Shown here: positions 9,724 to 18,037 of the stretch, piece after piece | Position numbering within the stretch: the first letter of the stretch is position 1 | How the letters are laid out: each line of letters opens with the position of its first letter | Position numbers and translations under genes: made by a program | Assembly: GCF_001182785.1 (NCBI RefSeq) | Contig: NZ_CP012099.1 | Location: forward strand, 4,958,501 to 5,022,500 | DNA length: 64,000 nt | Reading direction: 5' to 3' | Origin: Bacillus thuringiensis | GTDB lineage: Bacteria; Bacillota; Bacilli; Bacillales; Bacillaceae_G | Notes under the pieces: model-generated | Seen by the model: only the letters and a program-made list of their open reading frames with translations | Databases searched by the model: none | Told to the model about the DNA's origin: nothing

Positions 9724-9856
9724 ATGTTTCACCTCTCTTCTATTATAATATAGTTTCTTGTAAAAAGTAAGTTATAAAACTTTCCTCATTATTTTATTTT
9801 ACGTACATTTTACCATTTCCAAATATTAACTTGTCAACTAAACGTAACATACCCGT

Positions 9857-9886
9857 AAAAAAACCCTCTTAAAAAGAGAGCTTTTT
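9857..9886 (-). terminator. Terminator of degV-family gene
   Basis: Short CTCTT/AAGAG-centred stem extended by AA/TT pairs, with seven T on the minus strand, just after the DegV stop. Confidence 0.6.
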
Positions 9887-9895
9887 ATATCTTTA

Positions 9896-10738
9896 TTACT
9901 TCGTATACCATCCAAGACCTAATGCACCTTCACCTAAGTGCGTACCAATTACAGCTCCAAAATAACCTGTACGAATTGTGACGTGAGGATATTTTGCTTC
10001 TAATTCTTTCTTCCATTCATTCGCTTCCTCTTCACGTTGCGCATGAATGATAACTGCTTCCATAGGGACTCCTTCACTTGCTTGCTCATCAAAAATTTCA
10101 ATGATACGTTTTAATGCTTTTTTACGTGTGCGAATCTTTTCAAACGGAATAATGATTTTATCTCTAAAATATAAAACTGGCTTCACTTGTAACAGACTGC
10201 CGATGAAAGCTTGCGCGCTATTTAATCGACCACCACGTTGTAAATGATGCAAATCATCAACTACAAAATAGGCGTCCATCGTTTTCTTCATTTCATCAAA
10301 ACGAGCAATAATCTCTTTTGGATTCTTTCCTTCACTTGCTAACCTTGCACCTTCACGCACATAAAATCCTTGTACTTCACAACTAATTTCAGAGTCATAC
10401 GTGTATACATCAATACCCTCTACCATCTGTCCAGCTGTCGTCGATGTTTGATATGTACCACTAATTCCACTTGATAGGTGAATACTAATAACTGCATCAT
10501 AATCTTTAGCTAGTTCTTCATATAGCTCAACAAACTTTCCGATTGCTGGTTGAGAAGTTTTTGGAAGTTCCTCTTGTTCACGTACTTTCACATAAAAATC
10601 ATCTGCTGAAATTTCAGCTTCTTCTTGATAAGATTCTGTTCCAAACACAACGTTTAATGGAATCATATATATATTGAGTTCATCACGGATTTGCTTCGGT
10701 ATATATGCTGTACTATCAGTAACAATAGCTATTTTCAT
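9896..10738 (-). CDS. DegV family fatty-acid-binding protein
   Basis: DegV/FakB proteins bind a single fatty acid and present it to the kinase FakA for incorporation into phospholipid. The 280 residues have the family start (MKIAIVTDSTAYIP, with the TDS motif), the central SSGISGTYQT loop that binds the carboxylate, and the C-terminal GxVIGTHxGxGALG-like end (GAVIGTHLGEGALG). I start at ATG 10738. The upstream extension of 34 codons in the same frame has no family match and no good ribosome-binding site. It is a single gene, divergent from yvyE. The ligand chain length cannot be read from sequence. Confidence 0.92.
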   Translation of the reverse strand: MKIAIVTDSTAYIPKQIRDELNIYMIPLNVVFGTESYQEEAEISADDFYVKVREQEELPKTSQPAIGKFVELYEELAKDYDAVISIHLSSGISGTYQTSTTAGQMVEGIDVYTYDSEISCEVQGFYVREGARLASEGKNPKEIIARFDEMKKTMDAYFVVDDLHHLQRGGRLNSAQAFIGSLLQVKPVLYFRDKIIIPFEKIRTRKKALKRIIEIFDEQASEGVPMEAVIIHAQREEEANEWKKELEAKYPHVTIRTGYFGAVIGTHLGEGALGLGWYTK

Positions 10739-10974
10739 TTTCGTACCTGCCTTATAAAAAGTTTTATTTCCTAATTTTACACGAAAACTACAAATGGTGC
10801 ATCCATACAGGGAAATGCCGGTTGAAATTATACTCACCATCTCGACAAATTACAACAAAAAGATAAAATACTCACCAAAAACTTCAGCCTATTTAGAAAA
10901 AATGTTTGAATATAAAAAGGCTCGCTTTTAAAATGGAAAGTACTAGTCATTTTGATAGATAGGGGCGTATACAA

Positions 10975-11610
10975 GTGCTATTACAATATTTAACAATCAA
11001 AGACTACGGCGAACACGAAATCGTCATTCAAAAATCAAGATTTATTTGTTATGTTAGCCGAGCAACGACTGAGGAAGAGGCTCAAGAATTTATACAAAAA
11101 ATAAAAAAACAGCATTGGAATGCAACACATAATTGTTCCGCTTATTTAATTGGCGAACAAGATCATATTCAAAAAGCAAATGATGACGGCGAGCCTAGCG
11201 GTACAGCTGGCGTACCAATGCTAGAAGTACTTAAAAAACGTGGGCTAAAAGATACCGTCGTTGTCGTAACACGCTATTTTGGTGGCATTAAACTTGGCGC
11301 AGGTGGATTAATTCGTGCATATGGAAAGTGTACAAGCGAAGGCATTAATCATGTCGGTGTTGTCCAGCGAAAACTAATGCGTGTGATGCAAACCGAGATT
11401 GATTACACATTACTTGGCAAAGTAGAAAATGAATTACGTAATTCAAAATATGCCATTAAAGATATACATTATCTAGAAAATGTCACATTTGATACTTATG
11501 TAGAAGAAGACGGCAAACAAGCATTCACAGATTGGATGATTGAATTAACAAACGGGAAATGTACAATTACAGAAGGAGATATGTTGTACTTAGAACAAGA
11601 TGTTATCTAA
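10975..11610 (+). CDS. yvyE: YigZ/IMPACT family protein YvyE
   Basis: 211-residue protein with an N-terminal UPF0029/IMPACT domain (about 1-120, containing NATHNCSAYLI, DDGEPSGTAG and TRYFGGIKLGAGGL) and a C-terminal DUF1949 ferredoxin-like domain (about 138-195). The molecular function is poorly known. IMPACT relatives in eukaryotes inhibit Gcn2, and YigZ has been described as peptidase-like. The start codon is GTG with AGGGGCG upstream. In B. subtilis yvyE also lies next to an LCP gene and tagO, so the order is conserved. Confidence 0.93.
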   Translation: MLLQYLTIKDYGEHEIVIQKSRFICYVSRATTEEEAQEFIQKIKKQHWNATHNCSAYLIGEQDHIQKANDDGEPSGTAGVPMLEVLKKRGLKDTVVVVTRYFGGIKLGAGGLIRAYGKCTSEGINHVGVVQRKLMRVMQTEIDYTLLGKVENELRNSKYAIKDIHYLENVTFDTYVEEDGKQAFTDWMIELTNGKCTITEGDMLYLEQDVI

Positions 11611-11692
11611 GCATAACTCTTTTATCACCTTCAAAGATTAATGTAGTGAATTACTTCCCTACAAATGAACTAACGAACTAAGGAGATTATAT

Positions 11693-12829
11693 ATGGAAGA
11701 ACGTTATTATCATCTCCAAAATAGCAGAATAAAAAAGAAGCGAAGAAGGAAACTTTTCTTCTTCCTTATTTTCGCATTTTTATTTGGCAGTATAGGAGTT
11801 TATGTGTTAAATTCTTACTCTTCTCTTATGGAGATGTATAGTGGTTTTACTCGTGAAAAATCGGATTTAAGAAACAAAGATGTAGAAATTACAAAAGAAC
11901 CTTTTACAATTCTCATTATGGGGATAGAAGATTATGCGACAGACGGTCAAAATGGTCGTACAGATTCATTAATGTTTGCAACAGTCAATCCGAAAACTCA
12001 AAAGATTTCACTTATGAGTATTCCTCGTGATTCTCGAGTTAAAATTGTTGGTAAAAATAAGGAAGACAAAATTAACGCTGCCCATGCTTACGGCGGAGAA
12101 GAAATGGCAATCAAAACTGTCGAAGGCTTTCTAAAAGTTCCTGTAGACCATTATCTTAAAATTGATTTCCAAGGCTTTAAAGGTATCGTTGATGCTGTCG
12201 GCGGCGTTACGGTTGACGTACCCTTCGATTTCTGGGAGCGCTCTGACGTAGATTACTACAAAAAAATTCAATTTAAGCAAGGACAGCAAAACTTAAACGG
12301 TGAAGAAGCACTTGCTTACGTCCGTATGCGAAAGCAAGATCCAAATGGCGATTATGGTCGAGCTGCTAGACAAAGACAATTACTAGCCGCTGTTGCCCAA
12401 AAGCTAAACTCCACCTCTACTGTATTTAAAATTAAAGATTTAACAGCTGTCGTTGGAAAATATATAAAAACCGACATTCCTATTTCAGACGGACTTGCTC
12501 TTTACAATAAACTTTCTGGATTTGATCCTTCTACAATGCAAACGTTAAAGCTTGAAGGCGAAGACAAAAAGATAGGCGGTATTTATTACTTCCTTCCAGA
12601 TCCAATCAGTGTAGAAACGGTGCGTAACGAAATTGAAAAAGAATTAGGGGAAAAAGCAAAAAATCCAACTACAAAAAACAACTCAAATCCTGATTCAAAT
12701 GCAAGTTCAAGTTCAAGTTCTAATTCTAACGAACAAGCAGAAAAAGAAACAAACCAAAATAAAACACCAACTGATCCGCCACCTTCTACAAATGCTCATG
12801 CAGAGTGGATTATGCGCAATCAGCCGTAA
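11693..12829 (+). CDS. LytR-CpsA-Psr family wall polymer ligase (TagV/YvhJ-like)
   Basis: LCP enzymes move undecaprenyl-linked glycopolymers such as teichoic acid onto peptidoglycan outside the membrane. A short basic cytoplasmic tail and one transmembrane helix (about 20-42) precede the LCP domain (about 70-225), which holds ILIMGIEDY, RTDSLM, SIPRDSRV and the RAARQRQ arginines that bind pyrophosphate. The C-terminal 55 residues are a Ser/Asn/Gln/Pro-rich low-complexity tail. AAGGAG lies 7 nt before ATG. The position beside yvyE and near tagO is that of B. subtilis yvhJ (tagV), hence the suggestion. Which of the LCP paralogues it equals is not certain. Confidence 0.9.
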   Translation: MEERYYHLQNSRIKKKRRRKLFFFLIFAFLFGSIGVYVLNSYSSLMEMYSGFTREKSDLRNKDVEITKEPFTILIMGIEDYATDGQNGRTDSLMFATVNPKTQKISLMSIPRDSRVKIVGKNKEDKINAAHAYGGEEMAIKTVEGFLKVPVDHYLKIDFQGFKGIVDAVGGVTVDVPFDFWERSDVDYYKKIQFKQGQQNLNGEEALAYVRMRKQDPNGDYGRAARQRQLLAAVAQKLNSTSTVFKIKDLTAVVGKYIKTDIPISDGLALYNKLSGFDPSTMQTLKLEGEDKKIGGIYYFLPDPISVETVRNEIEKELGEKAKNPTTKNNSNPDSNASSSSSSNSNEQAEKETNQNKTPTDPPPSTNAHAEWIMRNQP

Positions 12830-12830
12830 C

Positions 12831-12864
12831 AAAAAGGCCCAATCTATCCGATTGGGCCTTTTTT
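12831..12864. terminator. Bidirectional terminator between LCP gene and mnaA
   Basis: Stem AAAAAGGCCCAATC/GATTGGGCCTTTTT with a 5-nt loop, A run on one side and T run on the other. It serves the two converging genes. Confidence 0.92.
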
Positions 12865-12866
12865 AT

Positions 12867-13982
12867 TTACTTATTAAAATGTTGTAAAATCGCTTCTACA
12901 ATGCGCTCTGATGCACGACCATCACCGTAAGGGTTAGATGCTTTCGCCATCTTATCATGAGCTTCTTTATCTGATAACAACTCATCAGCAAGACCAAAGA
13001 TTGTCTCTTCGTCTGTTCCTGCTAATTTCAGCGTACCTGCTTCAATACCTTCAGGGCGCTCTGTTGTATCACGAAGAACAAGAACTGGTACCCCAAGTGA
13101 TGGAGCTTCTTCTTGTACACCACCAGAATCCGTTAACATTAAGTATGAACGAGCTGCAACATTGTGGAAATCAATTACATCTAGCGGCTCAATTAAATGA
13201 ATACGATTATGTTCACCTAAAATTTCATTTGCTATTTCACGAACAACAGGGTTCATATGAACAGGGTACACAACTTGTACATCTTCATGCTTATCAACAA
13301 GACGCTTAATTGCACGGAACATATTACGCATAGGTTCACCTAAGTTTTCACGACGGTGAGCTGTCATAAGTACAAGACGATCATTTCCAAGTTTCTCTAG
13401 TACAGGATGACTATATGTTTCTTTTACAGTCGTTTGTAGCGCGTCAATCGCTGTATTTCCTGTGATGAAAATACGTGACTCATCTTTATTTTCCTTCTGT
13501 AAGTTCGTTGCTGATTTTGCTGTTGGTGAGAAATGAAGATCCGCCATTACACCTGTTAATTGACGATTCATCTCTTCTGGGTATGGAGAATACTTATCCC
13601 ACGTGCGAAGTCCCGCCTCAACATGACCTACTGGAATTTGATTATAAAAAGCAGCTAAGCTTGCAATAAATGTTGTTGTTGTATCACCATGTACAAGTAC
13701 AATATCCGGCTTCGCTTCTTTCATTACTTTATCCAAACCTTCTAAACCACGCGTTGTAACATCAATTAAAGTTTGGCGGTCTTTCATGATATTTAAATCG
13801 AAATCTGGCGTAATTCCAAAGATATTTAATACTTGATCTAACATTTGGCGATGCTGTGCTGTTACAGTTACAATCGATTCAATTTTTTCTGGTTGTTTTT
13901 GCAACTCTAATACAAGAGGTGCCATTTTAATTGCTTCTGGACGTGTCCCGAAAATTGTCATTACTTTTAAACGTTCAGTCAT
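12867..13982 (-). CDS. mnaA: UDP-N-acetylglucosamine 2-epimerase (non-hydrolysing)
   Basis: Interconverts UDP-GlcNAc and UDP-ManNAc. The ManNAc donor feeds teichoic-acid linkage units and secondary wall polysaccharide. The 371 residues show the family landmarks GTRPEAIKMAP (7-17 region), VHGDTTTTF, HVEAGLRTW, TAHRRENLG and LTDSGGVQEEAP, with the last two forming the UDP-binding cleft. It lies 74 nt after the UDP-sugar dehydrogenase gene on the same strand, with no terminator between them, so the two are probably one transcript. Bacilli often have two copies of this enzyme. Whether another exists cannot be seen here. Confidence 0.96.
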   Translation of the reverse strand: MTERLKVMTIFGTRPEAIKMAPLVLELQKQPEKIESIVTVTAQHRQMLDQVLNIFGITPDFDLNIMKDRQTLIDVTTRGLEGLDKVMKEAKPDIVLVHGDTTTTFIASLAAFYNQIPVGHVEAGLRTWDKYSPYPEEMNRQLTGVMADLHFSPTAKSATNLQKENKDESRIFITGNTAIDALQTTVKETYSHPVLEKLGNDRLVLMTAHRRENLGEPMRNMFRAIKRLVDKHEDVQVVYPVHMNPVVREIANEILGEHNRIHLIEPLDVIDFHNVAARSYLMLTDSGGVQEEAPSLGVPVLVLRDTTERPEGIEAGTLKLAGTDEETIFGLADELLSDKEAHDKMAKASNPYGDGRASERIVEAILQHFNK

Positions 13983-14056
13983 ATGATTGCCTCTTTTCTT
14001 TCACTAATTACAGCTTCTATTATGACATATAAAAATATGCATGAGTACATCCCTTT

Positions 14057-15382
14057 TTAACGCATAATAGAAACATGTCTATTACAAATACTTTTTCTTC
14101 CAACCGAATAATAATCTATCTTTTGTTTCTTAACATCTTCATCAGTATAACAATTTCTCCCATCAAATAAAATAGGCTCTCTCATAAGTTGTACGTACTT
14201 TTCTAACGGATAAGCTTGAATAGCTTCCCATTCTGTTACGATAAAAACCGCACTCGCATCTCTAATCGATTCATCTATACATCTACTATATTGTATAGCA
14301 TCTCCAAATATATTTTTCACATATTGAATTGCTTTTGGGTCGTACAGAACAATTTCTGCACCTATATTAAGCAATGCTTCTATTATAGTAAGAGATGATG
14401 CCTCTCTAATATCATCCGTATTCGGTTTAAATGACGCGCCAAGAACTGCAATCCGCTTTTTATTCATGTTCATAACTTTTTTCGCTTTTTCAATCAATAG
14501 CAGCTGTTGCTTATTATTTACTTCAATAACCGCTTTTAACAAACGAAAATCATGAGCAACATTTCCCGCAATTTGCACCAGCGCTTTCGTATCTTTTGGA
14601 AAACATGATCCCCCGTATCCAATACCTGCATTTAAAAAAGATGCACCAATCCTCTTATCCATTCCCATTCCTTTGGCAACATCCAATACATTTGCGCCTA
14701 CCTTCTCACATATATTTGAAATTTCATTAATGAAACTAATCTTTGTAGCTAAAAAGGCATTCGACGCGTATTTAATCATCTCTGCACTTTTAATATCTGT
14801 AACATACGTTTCTAAGCATAATTTACTATACAAACTCTCTACTCTTCTTGCTACTTCCTCACTATCAGCTCCAATTACAATACGATCTCCATGAAAGAAA
14901 TCATAAATACCTGAACCTTCACGCAAAAACTCTGGATTCGATACGATATGTACTGTATGCCTCCCTTTTAACTTCTCCTCAATCCATCCCTTCATTACAT
15001 CATTTGTACCTACTGGAACTGTACTTTTCGTAACAACAATAATATCGTTCGTCGCATATAATCCAATATCGTTACAAGCACTCTGAATATACGTTAAATC
15101 CGCCGTCCCATCTAATAAAGATGGGGTTCCAACTGCAATAAATATAAACTCTACATCATCAAATGCCTCTTCTTTATTTGATGTAAAAGTTAAAGCATTA
15201 TTCTCATATGCATGATTTATTAATTCATGTAATCTAACCTCATAAATAGGTAAATCCCCTTGTTTTATCCGTTCAATTTTTTCATCATCTATATCAAAAC
15301 ATGTAACTGAATGCCCCAACTTTGCCAATCCTACTCCTGTAATCAATCCAACATATCCAGTACCTATTATCGTAATTTTCAT
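14057..15382 (-). CDS. UDP-glucose 6-dehydrogenase family protein (TuaD/Ugd-like)
   Basis: NAD-dependent four-electron oxidation of a UDP-hexose to the uronic acid. UDP-glucose to UDP-glucuronate is the likely reaction, for an acidic polysaccharide. The 441 residues contain the Rossmann start GTGYVGLITG, the STVPVGT motif, the NPEFLREG motif, the catalytic Cys in GYGGSCFPKDT and the C-terminal ASFKPNTDDIREA. UDP-ManNAc dehydrogenases share this fold. Co-transcription with mnaA makes UDP-ManNAcA a real alternative product, but the GSCFPKDT and RIVIG context looks more like Ugd/TuaD. The short AAAGG lies unusually close to the ATG. No glycosyltransferase follows, so the polymer is not identified. 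Confidence 0.88.
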   Translation of the reverse strand: MKITIIGTGYVGLITGVGLAKLGHSVTCFDIDDEKIERIKQGDLPIYEVRLHELINHAYENNALTFTSNKEEAFDDVEFIFIAVGTPSLLDGTADLTYIQSACNDIGLYATNDIIVVTKSTVPVGTNDVMKGWIEEKLKGRHTVHIVSNPEFLREGSGIYDFFHGDRIVIGADSEEVARRVESLYSKLCLETYVTDIKSAEMIKYASNAFLATKISFINEISNICEKVGANVLDVAKGMGMDKRIGASFLNAGIGYGGSCFPKDTKALVQIAGNVAHDFRLLKAVIEVNNKQQLLLIEKAKKVMNMNKKRIAVLGASFKPNTDDIREASSLTIIEALLNIGAEIVLYDPKAIQYVKNIFGDAIQYSRCIDESIRDASAVFIVTEWEAIQAYPLEKYVQLMREPILFDGRNCYTDEDVKKQKIDYYSVGRKSICNRHVSIMR

Positions 15383-15921
15383 TTCCTTTTCGCACAGGAA
15401 TTTACAATAGAAAAGATATGAAATACAGAATTCTCCCTGTGCTTCCCCCTCTCACATTAAAAATGAGAAAACCCTTTTCTTTCTTCATTATATGAATTAC
15501 TTCCCTCATTCTTTTTAAAGTTTTTGTAAAATTAAATGCACTATAATATAAAGTGAAACTTTAATTAGTAGGAATGGGGCTACTAGTTGATGCGAGATAA
15601 ATTCCCACATTTTAACATGAAACTTACTCATTTCTACGTGTAACACTTATAATACTGAACTAAAAGTATTCACTATCGAAGAAAAAGAGGAAATGTCATA
15701 TTCCAAAGTCCAGTACGATTAACCTTCTCATATGATGCAACATTCTATATACAATTGTCATATATTCTATCCGCTTCCATTAACCGTAAAGAGAAAAAAA
15801 GATTGAATTCTAATCTTTTTGTGATACCATATGTTATGAGCCTGTAAATAAACATCATAATTTTCAGATAAATATATTTTCAAAAAAAAAATTACGTTAG
15901 AATATAAAGGGTGGGGTATTA
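15383..15921. other. Divergent intergenic region, tuaD-like / tagO
   Basis: 539 nt between divergent genes. It holds a short bcr-type repeat (15547-15605). An ACTTATAATAC box near 15647-15657 could be a -10 element. Close to tagO the sequence is very AT-rich (TTAGAATATAAAG just before the Shine-Dalgarno). No coding region supported. Confidence 0.5.
15547..15605 (+). repeat. Short bcr1-type repeat, copy A
   Basis: Begins TATAAAGTGAAACTTTAAT and ends GCGAGATAAA. These are the same two ends as the full-length copy at 42845-43003, with the middle missing. About 58 nt. Confidence 0.7.
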
Positions 15922-16995
15922 ATGGACTCACAAGTGATTTATGCCATTTTGGCATCTTTCATCACTGTACTCGTCGTTACTCCTTTAGTTATTAAATTAG
16001 CTTTTAAAATAGGAGCGACAGATAAGCCAAACGCACGTAAAGTGCACCAAAAAATTATGCCTCGTCTTGGCGGGTTAGCAATATTTATTGGTGTAGCTGT
16101 AGGATTTGTTGTCGGCGGCTTATATGAGCAAAGAATGTTATCGATAACACTAGGTGCAATTATCATTGTAATCATCGGAATTTTAGATGATATGTACGAG
16201 TTATCTGCGAAAGTAAAATTCGGTGGACAACTGTTAGTTGCCATTATGATTGTAAAAAGTGGATTATTAGTGCAAGTATTATATATCCCATTCCTTGGGG
16301 ATACTGAACTTGGATGGCTTGCTTATCCAATTACAGTATTTTGGCTTGTAGGTATTACGAATGCAATCAACTTAATTGACGGCTTAGATGGATTATCTGC
16401 TGGTATTTCATCTATCGTACTTGCAACGCTAGCATATATGGCCTTCACTAGCCCATGGGGTACTGGAACAGCTATTATCTTGCCACTCGCATTAATTATA
16501 TTAGCAAGTACAATTGGATTTTTATTCTTCAACTTCCATCCAGCAAAAATTTTCATGGGAGATACAGGAGCACTATTTTTAGGATACTGTATTTCTGTTA
16601 TATCGTTACTTGGATTATACAAAAGTGTAACGTTATTCAGTTTTATCGTTCCAATTATCATTTTAGGTGTACCTATATTTGATACGATATTTGCAATCAT
16701 CCGTCGTATCGTAAATAAAAAACCTATTTCAGCACCAGATAAATCGCATTTACATCACCGCTTACTTGCAATGGGATTCTCTCATCGTAAAACGGTACTA
16801 ATTATATACGCATTCGGTATTTTCTTTAGTGTAAATGCCATTATTTTCACTAGTGCAACGTTATGGTTATCCATTATTCTTCTTTTCGCTTTGATTTTCT
16901 TCACAGAAATTATTGCTGAAATAATCGGGCTTGTACATGAACGTTACAAACCACTTATTTCCTTTTATAAAAAAGTGAAAAAACGCGAAGACTAA
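15922..16995 (+). CDS. tagO: Undecaprenyl-phosphate GlcNAc-1-phosphate transferase
   Basis: Membrane enzyme that starts wall teichoic acid and secondary polymer synthesis by moving GlcNAc-1-P from UDP-GlcNAc to undecaprenyl phosphate. It is 357 residues with about ten hydrophobic helices. MraY/WecA family motifs are visible: LGGLAIF, DDMYELS (catalytic Asp pair), NLIDGLDGL, FMGDTGALFLG and the HLHHRL cytoplasmic loop. A strong GGGTGGGG lies 5 nt before the ATG. It is followed by a strong terminator, so it is a single-gene unit. Conserved neighbours (yvyE, LCP) agree with tagO. Confidence 0.95.
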   Translation: MDSQVIYAILASFITVLVVTPLVIKLAFKIGATDKPNARKVHQKIMPRLGGLAIFIGVAVGFVVGGLYEQRMLSITLGAIIIVIIGILDDMYELSAKVKFGGQLLVAIMIVKSGLLVQVLYIPFLGDTELGWLAYPITVFWLVGITNAINLIDGLDGLSAGISSIVLATLAYMAFTSPWGTGTAIILPLALIILASTIGFLFFNFHPAKIFMGDTGALFLGYCISVISLLGLYKSVTLFSFIVPIIILGVPIFDTIFAIIRRIVNKKPISAPDKSHLHHRLLAMGFSHRKTVLIIYAFGIFFSVNAIIFTSATLWLSIILLFALIFFTEIIAEIIGLVHERYKPLISFYKKVKKRED

Positions 16996-17030
16996 TTGTA
17001 GTATAGCCTTTACCATTATGAAATATTCAA

Positions 17031-17067
17031 ATAGCATCCTCTTTCTTACAAGAGGATGCTATTTTTT
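17031..17067 (+). terminator. Terminator of tagO
   Basis: Perfect 13-bp stem ATAGCATCCTCTT/AAGAGGATGCTAT with a 6-nt loop and a run of six T. Confidence 0.9.
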
Positions 17068-17195
17068 ATTCCTTATTTTATATTTCCAAAATATAGATTG
17101 TTTGAGAGTTCCTCTATTGGAGAAAGATATACATAATAAGAAACGTATCAAGTTTTCTTTTTTACATCTTGATTGTCAAACTGAGGGTGAATGTT

Positions 17196-17933
17196 ATGAT
17201 CAAGCGAGTATTTCAATGTATTATTTTATTCTTAACAATTACTATGTACGCATCATCTAATACTGAAGCAACAACTGTTATTCCTGCTGAACATTATCCA
17301 AATACTGAAACGAACTCTCCTACACAAAAAATTGCGTACTTAACATTTGATGACGGGCCAAACAAATATACTACACAAATTTTAAACATCTTAAAAGAAA
17401 AGAACGGAAAAGCAACTTTCTTTGTTATTGGTGGAAAAGTACCACATTACAAAAAGACAATGCAACGATTGATTAAAGACGGACATTATATCGGACTTCA
17501 CAGTATGTCACACGATGTAAAACGCCTTTACACTGGCGATCCATCTGCTTTAATTACAGAAATGGAACAAACACAAAACATTGTCCAGCAAGTTACAAAA
17601 TTAAATACACATCTCGTTCGTGTCCCGTATGGTAGCATGCCTTACTTAAAAAAGAATTACCGTGATGCACTTGTATCAGCCCATTATAAAATGTGGGATT
17701 GGACAATCGATACATACGACTGGAAAAGCTATGACAATCCTTCTGCCATACTAGAAAGAGTACGTAATCAGAGCGATGAACAAATCGAAGTAATTTTAAT
17801 GCATGATTCGAGTGTAACCGTACAAATACTGCCACAAGTAATTGATTACTTACAGTCACAAGGATACAAACTTCTTCCCTATAATCCATCTTCCCATCTC
17901 GAAGTAAACTTTTGGAAAGACACAAGATTGTAA
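17196..17933 (+). CDS. Secreted polysaccharide deacetylase (NodB/CE4)
   Basis: Carbohydrate esterase family 4 protein predicted to remove N-acetyl groups from wall glycans or chitin-like polymers outside the cell. It is 245 residues from ATG 17196, chosen because GAGGGTGA ends 5 nt upstream. The longer frame starts at a TTG without such a site. A signal peptide or anchor (about 5-27) is followed by the NodB domain with the catalytic TFDDGP, the metal-binding HSMSH, RVPYG, WTIDTYDW and the LMHDSS motif near the end. The substrate is not fixed by sequence. B. cereus group genomes hold about ten such genes. Confidence 0.9.
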   Translation: MIKRVFQCIILFLTITMYASSNTEATTVIPAEHYPNTETNSPTQKIAYLTFDDGPNKYTTQILNILKEKNGKATFFVIGGKVPHYKKTMQRLIKDGHYIGLHSMSHDVKRLYTGDPSALITEMEQTQNIVQQVTKLNTHLVRVPYGSMPYLKKNYRDALVSAHYKMWDWTIDTYDWKSYDNPSAILERVRNQSDEQIEVILMHDSSVTVQILPQVIDYLQSQGYKLLPYNPSSHLEVNFWKDTRL

Positions 17934-17970
17934 CAGCTTTAGTGCCTATATGCTAAAGCTGTTTTATTTT
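17932..17970 (+). terminator. Terminator of the deacetylase gene
   Basis: Stem AACAGCTTTAG/CTAAAGCTGTT with a loop of about 10 nt, followed by TTATTTTT. It starts right at the stop codon. Confidence 0.85.
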
Positions 17971-18037
17971 TCTCTTCCCACCCTTCCCATTTTTGTGTAA
18001 AATTTTAAATAGTGATGAAGTTTCGAGGTGAATAGAA

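Noticed and set aside
17018..17260. 80-codon frame after tagO
   Set aside because: Begins in the tagO terminator and overlaps the deacetylase start in another frame, with no ribosome-binding site.
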